A stretch of DNA of 64,000 bases, taken from NCBI GenBank assembly GCA_964501185.1, contig CAZCRT010000010.1, forward strand, positions 7,020 through 71,019. Reading direction: 5' to 3'. The stretch's first letter is position 1, and each line of letters starts with the position of its first letter. The notes beneath the pieces are model-generated. The model searched no databases. It was not told the origin of the DNA and saw only the letters and a list, made by a program, of their open reading frames with translations. The stretch is from BS150m-G50 sp964501185 [NCBI: uncultured Bacteroidia bacterium]. GTDB lineage: Bacteria; CAIWAD01; BS150m-G50. Made by a program: the position numbers and the translations under genes. This document shows positions 49,640-59,400 of the stretch, in pieces.

Positions 49640-52600
49640 ATGAGAACTTTCAGAGGATTGCTGATAACTACGCTGATGGCCACGCTGCCGCTGGTAGCTG
49701 TTGCAGAGATCATCCAACAGGATTTCGATTTTTCCAGACCACAACTGGCTGAGGATTTCGGTGGTAACATTGTTGTAATGGATAATTGTCGAACTTCTGG
49801 TGCACCCGGAACACCTGCATTGCCCACATTCGGTGTCCAGTTACTGCTGCCACCCGGTGAGACAGCAGTTTCCGTGGAAATCGCTACTGGAGAAATGGAG
49901 CTGCTGGGCAGTGGTATTCAGGTCGCTCCCCATCAGCAGCAGGTCCCTTTGAGTTACGATGGCCCGGCTGTTGTTGTTGAGCAGAATGAGGAGATATATA
50001 ACAGCAGCGCGCTCTATCCCGGGCAGTTGAGCAGCGAACCCCGCACACAGTTCTACCGTGGTCATGGCCTGGCTTTTTTTCATATCAACCCGGTGCGTTA
50101 CAATCCGGTTACGGGTGAAGTATGGTGGTATCCTCACATGCGGGTAGAAGTACATACTGCTCCGGCTGCAGAAGCTGCCATCAGTATGCGGGACCTGTAT
50201 CGTGGAGATGCAGAAACCGGGTACGCGCTGCGCAACATGGTCTCCAACATTGAGTTGCTGCGGGAGTATCCTGCCGATTCCCAAGACCGTATCGAGGATC
50301 TGGACATGGTGATCATCACCAGCGATGCGCTGCAGGCGAGTTTTGAGCCGTTGGCCGAATTCAATAACCGCCGTGGAATCCACACAATAATTGAGACCAC
50401 CAGCTGGATTTATGCCAATGTGGCCGGTAACGATAATCAGGACCGCATCCGTAACTACATCATCAACTGCTACCAGGATCTCAACCTGCAATATGTGTTG
50501 CTTGCCGGGGACGGTGACAGTTCCGGTGGTGGCAATATCATTCCTTACCGTGGTGTTTATGTCAACACGCATTATACACTCCGTACGGAAGACTACAACC
50601 TGCCCTGCGACCTTTACTACGGTGGACTTGATGGCAACTGGAACAGTAACGGTAACGGCCAGTATGGTGAGGAGAATCCGGAAGAGGCGGATTTCATCGC
50701 CGAGGTCCATGTAGGCCGCGCCGCGGTTGACAACGCTACTGAAGCAGCCAACTTTGTGAATAAACATATCGCCTATCAGCAGTCACCGGTTACAACAGAG
50801 TGTGACGAAGTGTTGCTGGCAGGAGAGTTGCTCTGGGACGACGATGGTGGTGACTGGACCTTCGGGCGCACTTACATGGAAGAGTTGCGCCTCGGATCCT
50901 CCAGTCACGGCTACACGACTATCGGCCTCGATAATCCTGCCCTGGTGGACACACTGTACGACCAGTATACATACTATCCGAGTGAGTGGACCCCGGCGTC
51001 ACATCTGCGCCCCCGTCTGAATAGCGGTGTCAACTACCTTAACCATCTCGGCCACTGCAACTGGAACTACATGTGCCGGATGACAAATTCAGATATCAAT
51101 ACCGGAAATTTCACCAATAATGGTGTCAACCATAATTTCTATATCGTCTACAGCCAGGGTTGTATCTGCGGGGCTTTCAATGAAAACGACTGTTTCTCGG
51201 AGAACTGGACAGTCGGCATACCTACCGGTGCCGTAGCGATCGTCTCCAACTCCCGCTACGGCTGGGGTTATCACTACTCCACCCGTGGTTCATCACAGTA
51301 CTTCGATCGTGAATTTGTCGATGCAATCTACGGTGAAGGGATCACTTCCATCGCACGGGCCAATGACGATTCCAAGGTGGATTGCCTGCCCTGGATCAAC
51401 AATGACGACATGGCCAACCGCTGGTGCGCTCTTGAGCTGAACCTTTTCGGTGACCCCTCACTGGATATCTGGACCGCGGAACCGGGTGTACTGACAGCTG
51501 AACATAATGCTGCCTACATAATTGGAACCGGTATCTTTGATGTGACAGTACCCGGTGTGGAGGGTGCACTGGTTGCGCTGACTTTTGATGATGAGCTGGT
51601 CGGGCGCGGACAGACAAACGCTAACGGCAACGTGCAGTTGCAGCTGGATCCAGCACCACTGTTACCGGGTGAAATGGAACTGGTAGTAACCGCCCATGAT
51701 TACCTGGAGTACAGCGGTTCGGTATCTATTATTCCACCGGAAGGTGCTTATGTGGTTGTCGAGAGTTGTGTGGTTGCCGATGCCAACGGTGAGCTCAATC
51801 CGGGTGAGTCCCCACTCTTAACGGTTGGTATCCACAATGTTGGTATCGAAACGGTCTTTGGTGTCAATGTGACAATCACCACTGCTGACAGCTGGGTGGC
51901 GATGCTGGATCCTACCGAATTCTATGGTGATCTGGATCCTGATGAAATCGTTGTGCTGTCTGAAAGTTTCCAGGTTCTGATAGCGGATGATGCACCGGAA
52001 AACCATCTGGTCCATTTCGATGTTGAAGCGACTGATAATGACAGCGGTGTCTGGAATTCCGGTTTTGATCTGCCGATTCTATACATATATGAACAATACT
52101 GGTCAGACGACTGTGAGTCGGAGGCCGGTTGGACACATGATTCCCCCGATGACTGGGCTGATCAGTGGCATCTGAGCAGCCTGGATTACCAGAGTCCGTC
52201 TCACTCCTGGAAATGCGGTGACACCGGCACCGGTGACTACGCTGATCATATGGATGCCAGGCTGGTCTCACCGGAAGTGGAGCTGCGTCCCTGGTCCCGT
52301 CTTTCTTTTGTTCACAGTATGTCGGGTGAAGTTTCCGGTGCTTATCCTGATTCCGCTTATGATGGTGGTTTTCTGGAGATGAGCAGTGATGGTGGTGACA
52401 GCTGGAACCAGCTGATGCCACTTGCCGGTGGTTATACCAGCGCTTTTCGCTGGGAGTCCGGAAGCGGCAATCCCGCCACTCATCCTTTCACAGGCGGAAC
52501 CCGATGCTGGTCCGGTGAATTTGACTGGCAGTCTACAGAGATCAACCTCTCTGACTATGCAGGTGAGACAGTCCGTTTCCGTTTCCGCTTCGGTAGCGAC

Positions 52601-52879
52601 GGTGGAGTCGGCAACGGTGGCTGGTATATCGACGATCTGGCACTGGTGGGAGTTGCCACCGGTGGCCCGGAAGTTGTAACTGATCTCTCTATCGCGATTG
52701 CTGGTGACTATGTCACGCTGTCCTGGCCTGCAGTGGAGGGAGCTGTGAGCTATAACATCTACAGCTGCGATACTCCCTTTGGTGAGTTTCAGCTTATCGG
52801 TAACAGCGTTTTTTCGCAATGGTCTACAATGGCAGGTGTGACAGAGCAATACTATCAGGTTACCGCGCTGGATTATTAG
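49640..52879 (+). CDS. C25-family cysteine peptidase, copy B1
   Basis: A 1079-residue secreted protein; the ATG at 49640 has GGGAG upstream. Signal LLITTLMATLPLVAVAEI, then a short N-terminal domain shared with B2 (NIVVMDNCRTSGAPGTPALP) and the C25-type catalytic domain: DMVIITSDALQASFEPLAEF, YVLLAGDGDSSG, NYLNHLGHCNWNYM (His472) and YIVYSQGCICGAFNENDCFSE (Cys508), with NRWCALELNLFGDPSLDIW near residue 600. The B type is less gingipain-like than A1/A2. From about residue 700 it has CARDB and a MAM-like module (HLSSLDYQSPSHSWKCGDTG) and the final Fn3-like domain, both close to A2. There is no clear terminator after it. Confidence 0.88.
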   Translation: MRTFRGLLITTLMATLPLVAVAEIIQQDFDFSRPQLAEDFGGNIVVMDNCRTSGAPGTPALPTFGVQLLLPPGETAVSVEIATGEMELLGSGIQVAPHQQQVPLSYDGPAVVVEQNEEIYNSSALYPGQLSSEPRTQFYRGHGLAFFHINPVRYNPVTGEVWWYPHMRVEVHTAPAAEAAISMRDLYRGDAETGYALRNMVSNIELLREYPADSQDRIEDLDMVIITSDALQASFEPLAEFNNRRGIHTIIETTSWIYANVAGNDNQDRIRNYIINCYQDLNLQYVLLAGDGDSSGGGNIIPYRGVYVNTHYTLRTEDYNLPCDLYYGGLDGNWNSNGNGQYGEENPEEADFIAEVHVGRAAVDNATEAANFVNKHIAYQQSPVTTECDEVLLAGELLWDDDGGDWTFGRTYMEELRLGSSSHGYTTIGLDNPALVDTLYDQYTYYPSEWTPASHLRPRLNSGVNYLNHLGHCNWNYMCRMTNSDINTGNFTNNGVNHNFYIVYSQGCICGAFNENDCFSENWTVGIPTGAVAIVSNSRYGWGYHYSTRGSSQYFDREFVDAIYGEGITSIARANDDSKVDCLPWINNDDMANRWCALELNLFGDPSLDIWTAEPGVLTAEHNAAYIIGTGIFDVTVPGVEGALVALTFDDELVGRGQTNANGNVQLQLDPAPLLPGEMELVVTAHDYLEYSGSVSIIPPEGAYVVVESCVVADANGELNPGESPLLTVGIHNVGIETVFGVNVTITTADSWVAMLDPTEFYGDLDPDEIVVLSESFQVLIADDAPENHLVHFDVEATDNDSGVWNSGFDLPILYIYEQYWSDDCESEAGWTHDSPDDWADQWHLSSLDYQSPSHSWKCGDTGTGDYADHMDARLVSPEVELRPWSRLSFVHSMSGEVSGAYPDSAYDGGFLEMSSDGGDSWNQLMPLAGGYTSAFRWESGSGNPATHPFTGGTRCWSGEFDWQSTEINLSDYAGETVRFRFRFGSDGGVGNGGWYIDDLALVGVATGGPEVVTDLSIAIAGDYVTLSWPAVEGAVSYNIYSCDTPFGEFQLIGNSVFSQWSTMAGVTEQYYQVTALDY

Positions 52880-53142
52880 AAGCTTTTTACAGTAACCAGG
52901 TAGATTGATTGAATATGGCCCGGTTCCGATTTCCAACCAGGGTTAGTTATGCCCCTGCGGAAACCGGGATAAACCAGGCGACTGCGGGAACGGGTGATCA
53001 ATTTGTAAATCAATTCGAGCGCCAAATATAGCTCAAGACAGGTCATCGACATAGTAATGTTCAGACCTGCTACAATGTTCAATCGCCTTTCTGCATCACG
53101 ACCTGTCGGGATGCGAAAAGACATAGAACCGGGAGGTTTACG

Positions 53143-56100
53143 ATGAAGAAACTATTCAGTTGTATCGCTTTTGGACTCATTTCAATACAGGCCTTCGGAG
53201 CCATAGATCTTGCCCCCGCATCTGGCAGCCTTGTACTTACCAGCAATGATGACTCAGGACTTTCACTTGTAAGTGAGCTGGCAGGGATCGAGCACACAAC
53301 GGTCAACACACAGTCCGGCCTGTTCACACTGCTGCAGGTGCCTGATTACAGCTATACCCATCAGATCGGCGCTCCTCAGCTGCCGGTCAAACGGGAGATC
53401 ATAGCGGTACCTCTGGAGGCGGTGGTAACTGCAACTGTAACCGAAAGCTGGTACGAGCAGTTTAACCTGGCCGATTGGAACATCAGCCACCCGGTCATTC
53501 CGGCCCAGCCTTCACTATCCAAGAGCCAGTCACCGGAAGATGTGCCTTTTGAGTACAACAGTGACGCCTATACACGCGTTGGTTTTGAACGGCAACCACT
53601 GGTCCAGCTGGAAGAGCTGGGTATCCTGCGTGGTCAACGCCTTTTCGTGATAGAGCTGGCACCGGTTCAATATTCCCCGACCACCGGACAGCTGCGTGTG
53701 TACAGCCATCTCGAGGTGGAGATTGCATACAGTGGTGCCGACCTGGAATCAACCGATAATCTTCGCGCCCGTACCTGGTCACCCTATTTTGAGTCGCTTT
53801 ACCGGAGCCAGCTTCTCAATTACCGCCCGCTGAATCAGCGTGATGATCTGACCCGCTATCCGATCAAATATGTTATCGTTTCCGATCCTCTATTTGAAGC
53901 TCAGCTGGCCCCTTTCATCGAGTGGAAAACACAGCAGGGCTACGATGTCATCACCGGTTATCTGGGTGATCCCGATGTCGGCTACACCACTACCAGTATT
54001 GCTGCATATATCCAGAGTATCTGGGATGCTGCCACTCCGGAGGATCCTGCACCCAGCTTTGTGTTGTTTGTCGGTGACGATAGTGAAGTTCCTGCTTTCA
54101 GCGGGAGCCAGGGTGGTCATATCACTGATCTGAACTATGTCAGGCTGGAGGGTAGTGATTTCATGCCGGAAATCTACTACGGCCGCTTCTCCGCCCAGAC
54201 CCCGGCACAGCTGCAACCACAGATCGACAAGACACTCGAATATGAGCGTTATCTGATGCCGGACCCATCCTACCTGGAAGAGGTAGTAATGATCGCCGGT
54301 ATGGATGGCTCTTTCGGCAGCGTCTGGGCTAACGGTCAGATCAATTATGGTACCACCTATTATTTCAATGCCCTTCATGGAATCACATCACATACATACC
54401 TCTATCCTAATTCCGGTGGTAATGCCGCCAACATTATTGCTGATGTCAGTAACGGTGTCGGCTATGTCAACTACACTGCCCACGGCAGCCAGACCAGTTG
54501 GGCTGATCCCAGCTTCACTATCTCAAACATTAACAGCCTGCAGAATGACCATGAATACCCTACAGTGGTGGGGAACTGCTGCCTTACCAATGCTTTTAAC
54601 ACAGGTACCTGTTTTGGTGAAGCCTGGCTGCGTGCCGAGAACAAAGGCGCCATCGGCTATATTGGCGGTACTAACAATACCTACTGGGATGAGGATTACT
54701 GGTGGGGTGTAGGCTCCGGCAGCATTGTTGTCAATCCGACTTACGAAACACATGGACTGGGTGCTTACGACGGTATGTTCCACGATCATGGTGAAGATTT
54801 CATTGACTGGCACACTACTCAGTACTCCGTCATTATGGCAGGTAATCTGGCCGTGATTGAAGGTGGCAGCGGCCTGGTCAACTATTACTGGGAGATCTAC
54901 GCGTTGATGGGGGACCCCTCCCTGACTACGTTCTTCGGTGTACCTGCTGTGAACAGTGTCAGTTATCCTGAAAGTATCTTCCTGGGACAGACCGCTATGA
55001 CCATCCAGGCGGAAGCTTACTCATATGTCGGATTGAGTATGGATGGCAATCTGGTTGCCGGTGGGCTTGTTGGCTCCAGTGGCAGCCTGACACTGGAGTT
55101 TGAACCAATTGCCAATCCCGGAGTTGCCGACCTGGTTATCACCAGACAGAATCATCAACCAGTTATGGGAACTGTTGAAGTGATTCCCAATGAAGGGCCC
55201 TATGTTGTTCTTGATGGCTGTGTGATCGAGGATGATAATGGACAGCTCAACCCGGGTGAATCACCCCACCTGACCATCGGTATCCACAATGTCGGTGTCG
55301 AGATTGCCACGGGTGTCAATGTCAGCGTGACAACAGCTGATGCATGGGTTACCATGCTGGATGACAACGAATACTACGGTGATATGGATCCGGATGAGAC
55401 GATCACAATAACTGACGGATTCCAGGTAGCTGTTTCTCCCGATACTCCTGAAAACCATCTGGTTCACTTCGAACTGGAAGCTACTGACAACGGTAGCGGT
55501 GTCTGGAACAGTGGTTTCGACCTGCCGGTGCTGTTCATCTATGAACTCTACTGGAGCAATAATTGTGAAGCTATCGGTGACTGGACACACAGTGCTGCTG
55601 ATGGCTGGAGTGACCAGTGGCATCTGAGCAGCGAACAATACCAGAGCCCGACACACAGCTGGAAATGTGGTGATACCGGTACAGGTAACTACGCCAACTC
55701 GCTCGACGCCCGGCTCGTCTCACCAGCCGTAACTTTACGTCCAAACTCCACCCTTTCATTCCAGCATCAGCTGGCGGGTGAGGTATCGGGCGTATATCCC
55801 GATTCCGCCTACGATGGCGGTATCCTCGAAATCAGCGACGATGGTGGTTTCAGCTGGTTACAGTTGACACCGGTCAGCGGTGGTTATACCAGTGCTTTCC
55901 GCTGGGAATCCGGTGGTGGAAGTCCTGCAACGCATCCCTTTGCAGGTGGTACTCCCTGCTGGTCAGGTGAATTTGACTGGCAGGAAACTCTGGTAAGCCT
56001 GGCAGATTATGCTGAAGAGACGGTACAGTTCCGCTTCCGTTTCGGCAGTGACCAGGGTGGCGGTGCCGAGGGCTGGTATATCGATGATCTTAGCATTTCA

Positions 56101-56328
56101 GGCCTGGCGCTGGGTGAGCTGCCACCGGTTACCGATCTCACTATCCAGATCAGTGGTGGTTATGTCGTGCTCAGCTGGTCTGCTATTGAGGGAGCTGTCA
56201 GTTACAACGTTTATGGCGCGGATACACCATACGGAGAGTACCTGCTCCTCGGCAATACCGGTATTACCCAGTGGACACTGCCGTTAAGCGGTGGAGCCGG
56301 TTTCTATCAGGTCACTGCCCTGAACTGA
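53143..56328 (+). CDS. Gingipain-type C25 cysteine peptidase, copy A2
   Basis: A 1061-residue secreted protein, start supported by GGGAGG seven bases upstream. Signal LFSCIAFGLISIQAFGA, then the propeptide-like N terminus (IDLAPASGSLVLTSNDDSGL) and catalytic domain closely matching A1: FVLFVGDDSEVPAF, YTAHGSQTSWADP (His447), VVGNCCLTNAFNTGTCFGE (Cys479/480) and GAIGYIGGTNNTYWDEDYWWGVGSG. After about residue 670 the protein switches to the B1 type: CARDB (NPGESPHLTIGIHNVGVEIATG) and the MAM module with HLSSEQYQSPTHSWKCGDTG, ending with the Fn3-like domain (VVLSWSAIEGAVSYNVYGA). It is shorter than A1, lacking the ASH-like region. Same presumed role as A1. Confidence 0.9.
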   Translation: MKKLFSCIAFGLISIQAFGAIDLAPASGSLVLTSNDDSGLSLVSELAGIEHTTVNTQSGLFTLLQVPDYSYTHQIGAPQLPVKREIIAVPLEAVVTATVTESWYEQFNLADWNISHPVIPAQPSLSKSQSPEDVPFEYNSDAYTRVGFERQPLVQLEELGILRGQRLFVIELAPVQYSPTTGQLRVYSHLEVEIAYSGADLESTDNLRARTWSPYFESLYRSQLLNYRPLNQRDDLTRYPIKYVIVSDPLFEAQLAPFIEWKTQQGYDVITGYLGDPDVGYTTTSIAAYIQSIWDAATPEDPAPSFVLFVGDDSEVPAFSGSQGGHITDLNYVRLEGSDFMPEIYYGRFSAQTPAQLQPQIDKTLEYERYLMPDPSYLEEVVMIAGMDGSFGSVWANGQINYGTTYYFNALHGITSHTYLYPNSGGNAANIIADVSNGVGYVNYTAHGSQTSWADPSFTISNINSLQNDHEYPTVVGNCCLTNAFNTGTCFGEAWLRAENKGAIGYIGGTNNTYWDEDYWWGVGSGSIVVNPTYETHGLGAYDGMFHDHGEDFIDWHTTQYSVIMAGNLAVIEGGSGLVNYYWEIYALMGDPSLTTFFGVPAVNSVSYPESIFLGQTAMTIQAEAYSYVGLSMDGNLVAGGLVGSSGSLTLEFEPIANPGVADLVITRQNHQPVMGTVEVIPNEGPYVVLDGCVIEDDNGQLNPGESPHLTIGIHNVGVEIATGVNVSVTTADAWVTMLDDNEYYGDMDPDETITITDGFQVAVSPDTPENHLVHFELEATDNGSGVWNSGFDLPVLFIYELYWSNNCEAIGDWTHSAADGWSDQWHLSSEQYQSPTHSWKCGDTGTGNYANSLDARLVSPAVTLRPNSTLSFQHQLAGEVSGVYPDSAYDGGILEISDDGGFSWLQLTPVSGGYTSAFRWESGGGSPATHPFAGGTPCWSGEFDWQETLVSLADYAEETVQFRFRFGSDQGGGAEGWYIDDLSISGLALGELPPVTDLTIQISGGYVVLSWSAIEGAVSYNVYGADTPYGEYLLLGNTGITQWTLPLSGGAGFYQVTALN

Positions 56329-56347
56329 TAGTCCGACAGAGATCAGA

Positions 56348-56402
56348 AGCTCATCTCAAGTGAGCCCTGCCAGCATCGGCTGCAGATTGCTTGAGATGAG
56401 CT
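56348..56402 (+). terminator. 13-bp inverted repeat after peptidase A2
   Basis: AGCTCATCTCAAG and its perfect reverse complement CTTGAGATGAGCT are separated by 29 bases. It starts 20 bases after the A2 stop and may end or stabilise that transcript. It has no U-run, so confidence as a terminator is moderate. Confidence 0.5.
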
Positions 56403-56479
56403 GTCTATACATTGCCTGAGAAATTTAATGCCCTGAACCCGGCACTTAGCTGGCAACCCATCATTGAAGGAGATAGAGT

Positions 56480-59400
56480 ATGAGAAAACTTATCCGGATT
56501 GCTCTGATCCTGTCAGCATCCCTGCCCTGCCTGACCGCCTCTGCAGGCGCAGCCGTTATAGAGCAGCTGTACACATTTGAGCGGCCGCAGGTGACAGCGG
56601 AATTCAACGGCAGCATCATTGTGATGGACAACTGCCGTACCGGTGGCGCTGCAGGCGCTCCCGCGCTACCCTCCTTCGGTGTCAGGCTGCTGCTGCCTGC
56701 AGGCGAGGAAGCAGTCAGTGTGAATGTATTCCCGGGGGAACCACAGCTGCTGGCTGGAAACCTCCAGATCGCTCCCAATCAGGAACAGCTCCCCTTCAGC
56801 TACGAAGGTGATATTGCTCTGATCGGGGAGAACAGCGAAATATACGACCGGGACAAGCTCTTCCCGGCACAGTATTCCACACCCGTGCAAACCCGGTTTT
56901 ACCGTGGCCATTCAGTAGCATTTTTCCAGATCAACCCGGTCCGGTACAATCCTGTAAATGGGGAAGTATGGTGGTATCCACAACTGCGGGTGGAATTGCG
57001 CACTGCCCCGACAGCTGAAGCTGCAACCAGTTTCAGCCAGTTTTATCGATCTGATCAATCGACCTGGAACCAGTTGCAGGGCATGGTAGACAACATCACC
57101 CTGCTGGAAGACTATCCTGTACTGCCTCAGGACCGTATTGAGGATATGGATATGGTGATTATCACCAGCGATGCGCTGGTGGCGAGCTTCGAACCACTGG
57201 TGGAGTTCAACAATCGTCGTGGCATCCACACTTTTATCGAGACTACCGGCTGGATCTATGCCAATGTTGCCGGTCTTGACAATCAGGATCGTATCCGTAA
57301 CTACATAATCGACTGTTATCAGAATTTGAGTATTCAGTATGTCCTGCTCGGTGGTGATGGTGACAGCTCAGGTGACGGGAATATCATTCCTTACCGTGGT
57401 GTCAAAGTTACCACGAATTACCTGGTGCGTGAAACCGATAGCAATCTGCCCTGCGACCTCTACTACGGCGGCCTGGACGGCAACTGGAACAGCGACGGTG
57501 ACGGCCAGTACGGTGAACCGAGTCCCGAAGAAGCTGACTTTATCGCTGAAGTTCATGTTGGACGGGCAGCGGTTGACAACACTACTGAAGCGGCAATCTT
57601 TGTCAACAAGCATATCAGCTATCAACAGTCACCTGTAGCAGCTGATTGTGATGAAGTACTGCTGGCGGGTGAACTGCTCTGGGACGATTCTCCCGGGGAA
57701 TGGACTTTCGGACGTACTTACATGGAGGAGTTGCGTCTCGGGTCATCCAACCACGGTTACACAACTACCGGTATCGATAACCCGGGACAGATTGGAACAC
57801 TCTATGACCAGTACGATTACTATCCTGGTGCATGGTCTGCCGCTTCTCATCTGCGTCCGCTGCTCAACAACGGTGTTAACTATCTGAACCACCTCGGCCA
57901 CTGCAACTGGAATTATATGTGCCGCATGTACAACTCAGACATAACTACCGGGAACTTCACCAATAACGGAACCAACCACGGTTTTTACATCGTCTATAGC
58001 CAGGGTTGTATCTGTGGTGCTTTCAATGAGAACGACTGCATTTCTGAAAACTGGACAGTTGGTATACCAACAGGTGCTGTTGCGATCATCTCCAACTCCC
58101 GTTATGGCTGGGGTTATCACTATTCGACACGTGGTTCTTCGCAATACTTCGACCGTGAATTTGTAGATGCCATTTATGGCGAGGGGATAACCTCCATCGC
58201 CCGAGCCAACGACGATTCCAAGGTTGATTGCCTGCCCTGGATCACCAATGACGATATGGCTAACCGCTGGTGCGCCCTGGAGTTGAACCTGTTCGGTGAT
58301 CCTTCACTGGATATCTGGACCGCAGAACCGGGTGTACTGACCGCTGACAATAACGCCGCCTACATTATTGGCACAGGTTCTTTCGATGTTCAGACACCCG
58401 GCGTTGCCGGTGCTCTGGTTGCCCTGAGTTTTGAGGGAGAACTGGTCGCGCGTGACTTCACCGACGCATTGGGAAATGTATCCCTGGTTCTCAACCCGGA
58501 ACCGCTGACAGCAGGTGAGATGGAACTGGTCATTACTGCCCATGATTATCTTGAGTACAGTGCTGCTGTTTCCGTAATACCGCCTGCGGGCCCCTATGTG
58601 GTTTATGAAAGCCATGCTGTTGATGATACCAATGGGGAACTCAACCCCGGTGAATCACCCTGGCTCAACATCACGGTTAATAACTGCGGTGTCGAAATTG
58701 CTACTGATGTTACACTGACTATCAGCGAAACGGATGACTATGTAACAATCCTTGATAACAGCGAATACCTGGGTGACCTGCCGGCTGATAACAGCGCCAC
58801 ACTGATTGATGCATTCCAGATCCAGGCGCTGCCTACCCTGCCGGACGGCCATCCTGTCACCTTCACACTGACGGCCGGTTCACCTGACCGCGAGACCTGG
58901 GAATCCACTTTTACAGTTATCGGTCATACACCTGATCTGGTCGTCGGGGGTGTTACTGTCAACGATGGAGACAACAACAGGCTGGACCCGGGTGAAACAG
59001 CAGATATTGTTGTAACAGTTGATAACAGTGGTACCGGACTCGCTGCCAATGTGAGTGGAATACTCAGCAGTGGTGATTATTACATTACCATAAACAGTGT
59101 GATCGATAATGCCGGCAATCTGCCGGGTGGTGACAGCGGCACTTTAACTTATAATGTAACTGCTGCCCCGGGGACCCCGATTGGCCGGGTGATACTTTTC
59201 GCAGTTGATTTCTCCGCCGATGGCTACAGTGGAAGCGATAATTTCAATCTGACTGTCGGTCTGATTCTGGAAGACTTCGAGAGCGGTGGTTTCAACAGCT
59301 ATGACTGGGTAATGAGTGGAAACGCACCCTGGTTCATAAACGGCGGTGCTTTTGAGGGAAGCTGGTGCGCTCAATCCGGTAACATTGGTGACAACCAGAC

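Noticed and set aside
47297-49744. 815-codon open frame on the minus strand
   Set aside because: It lies wholly antisense to peptidases A1 and B1, has no ribosome site or family motif, and its composition follows the codon pattern of the opposite strand. The plus-strand genes have signal peptides and catalytic motifs.
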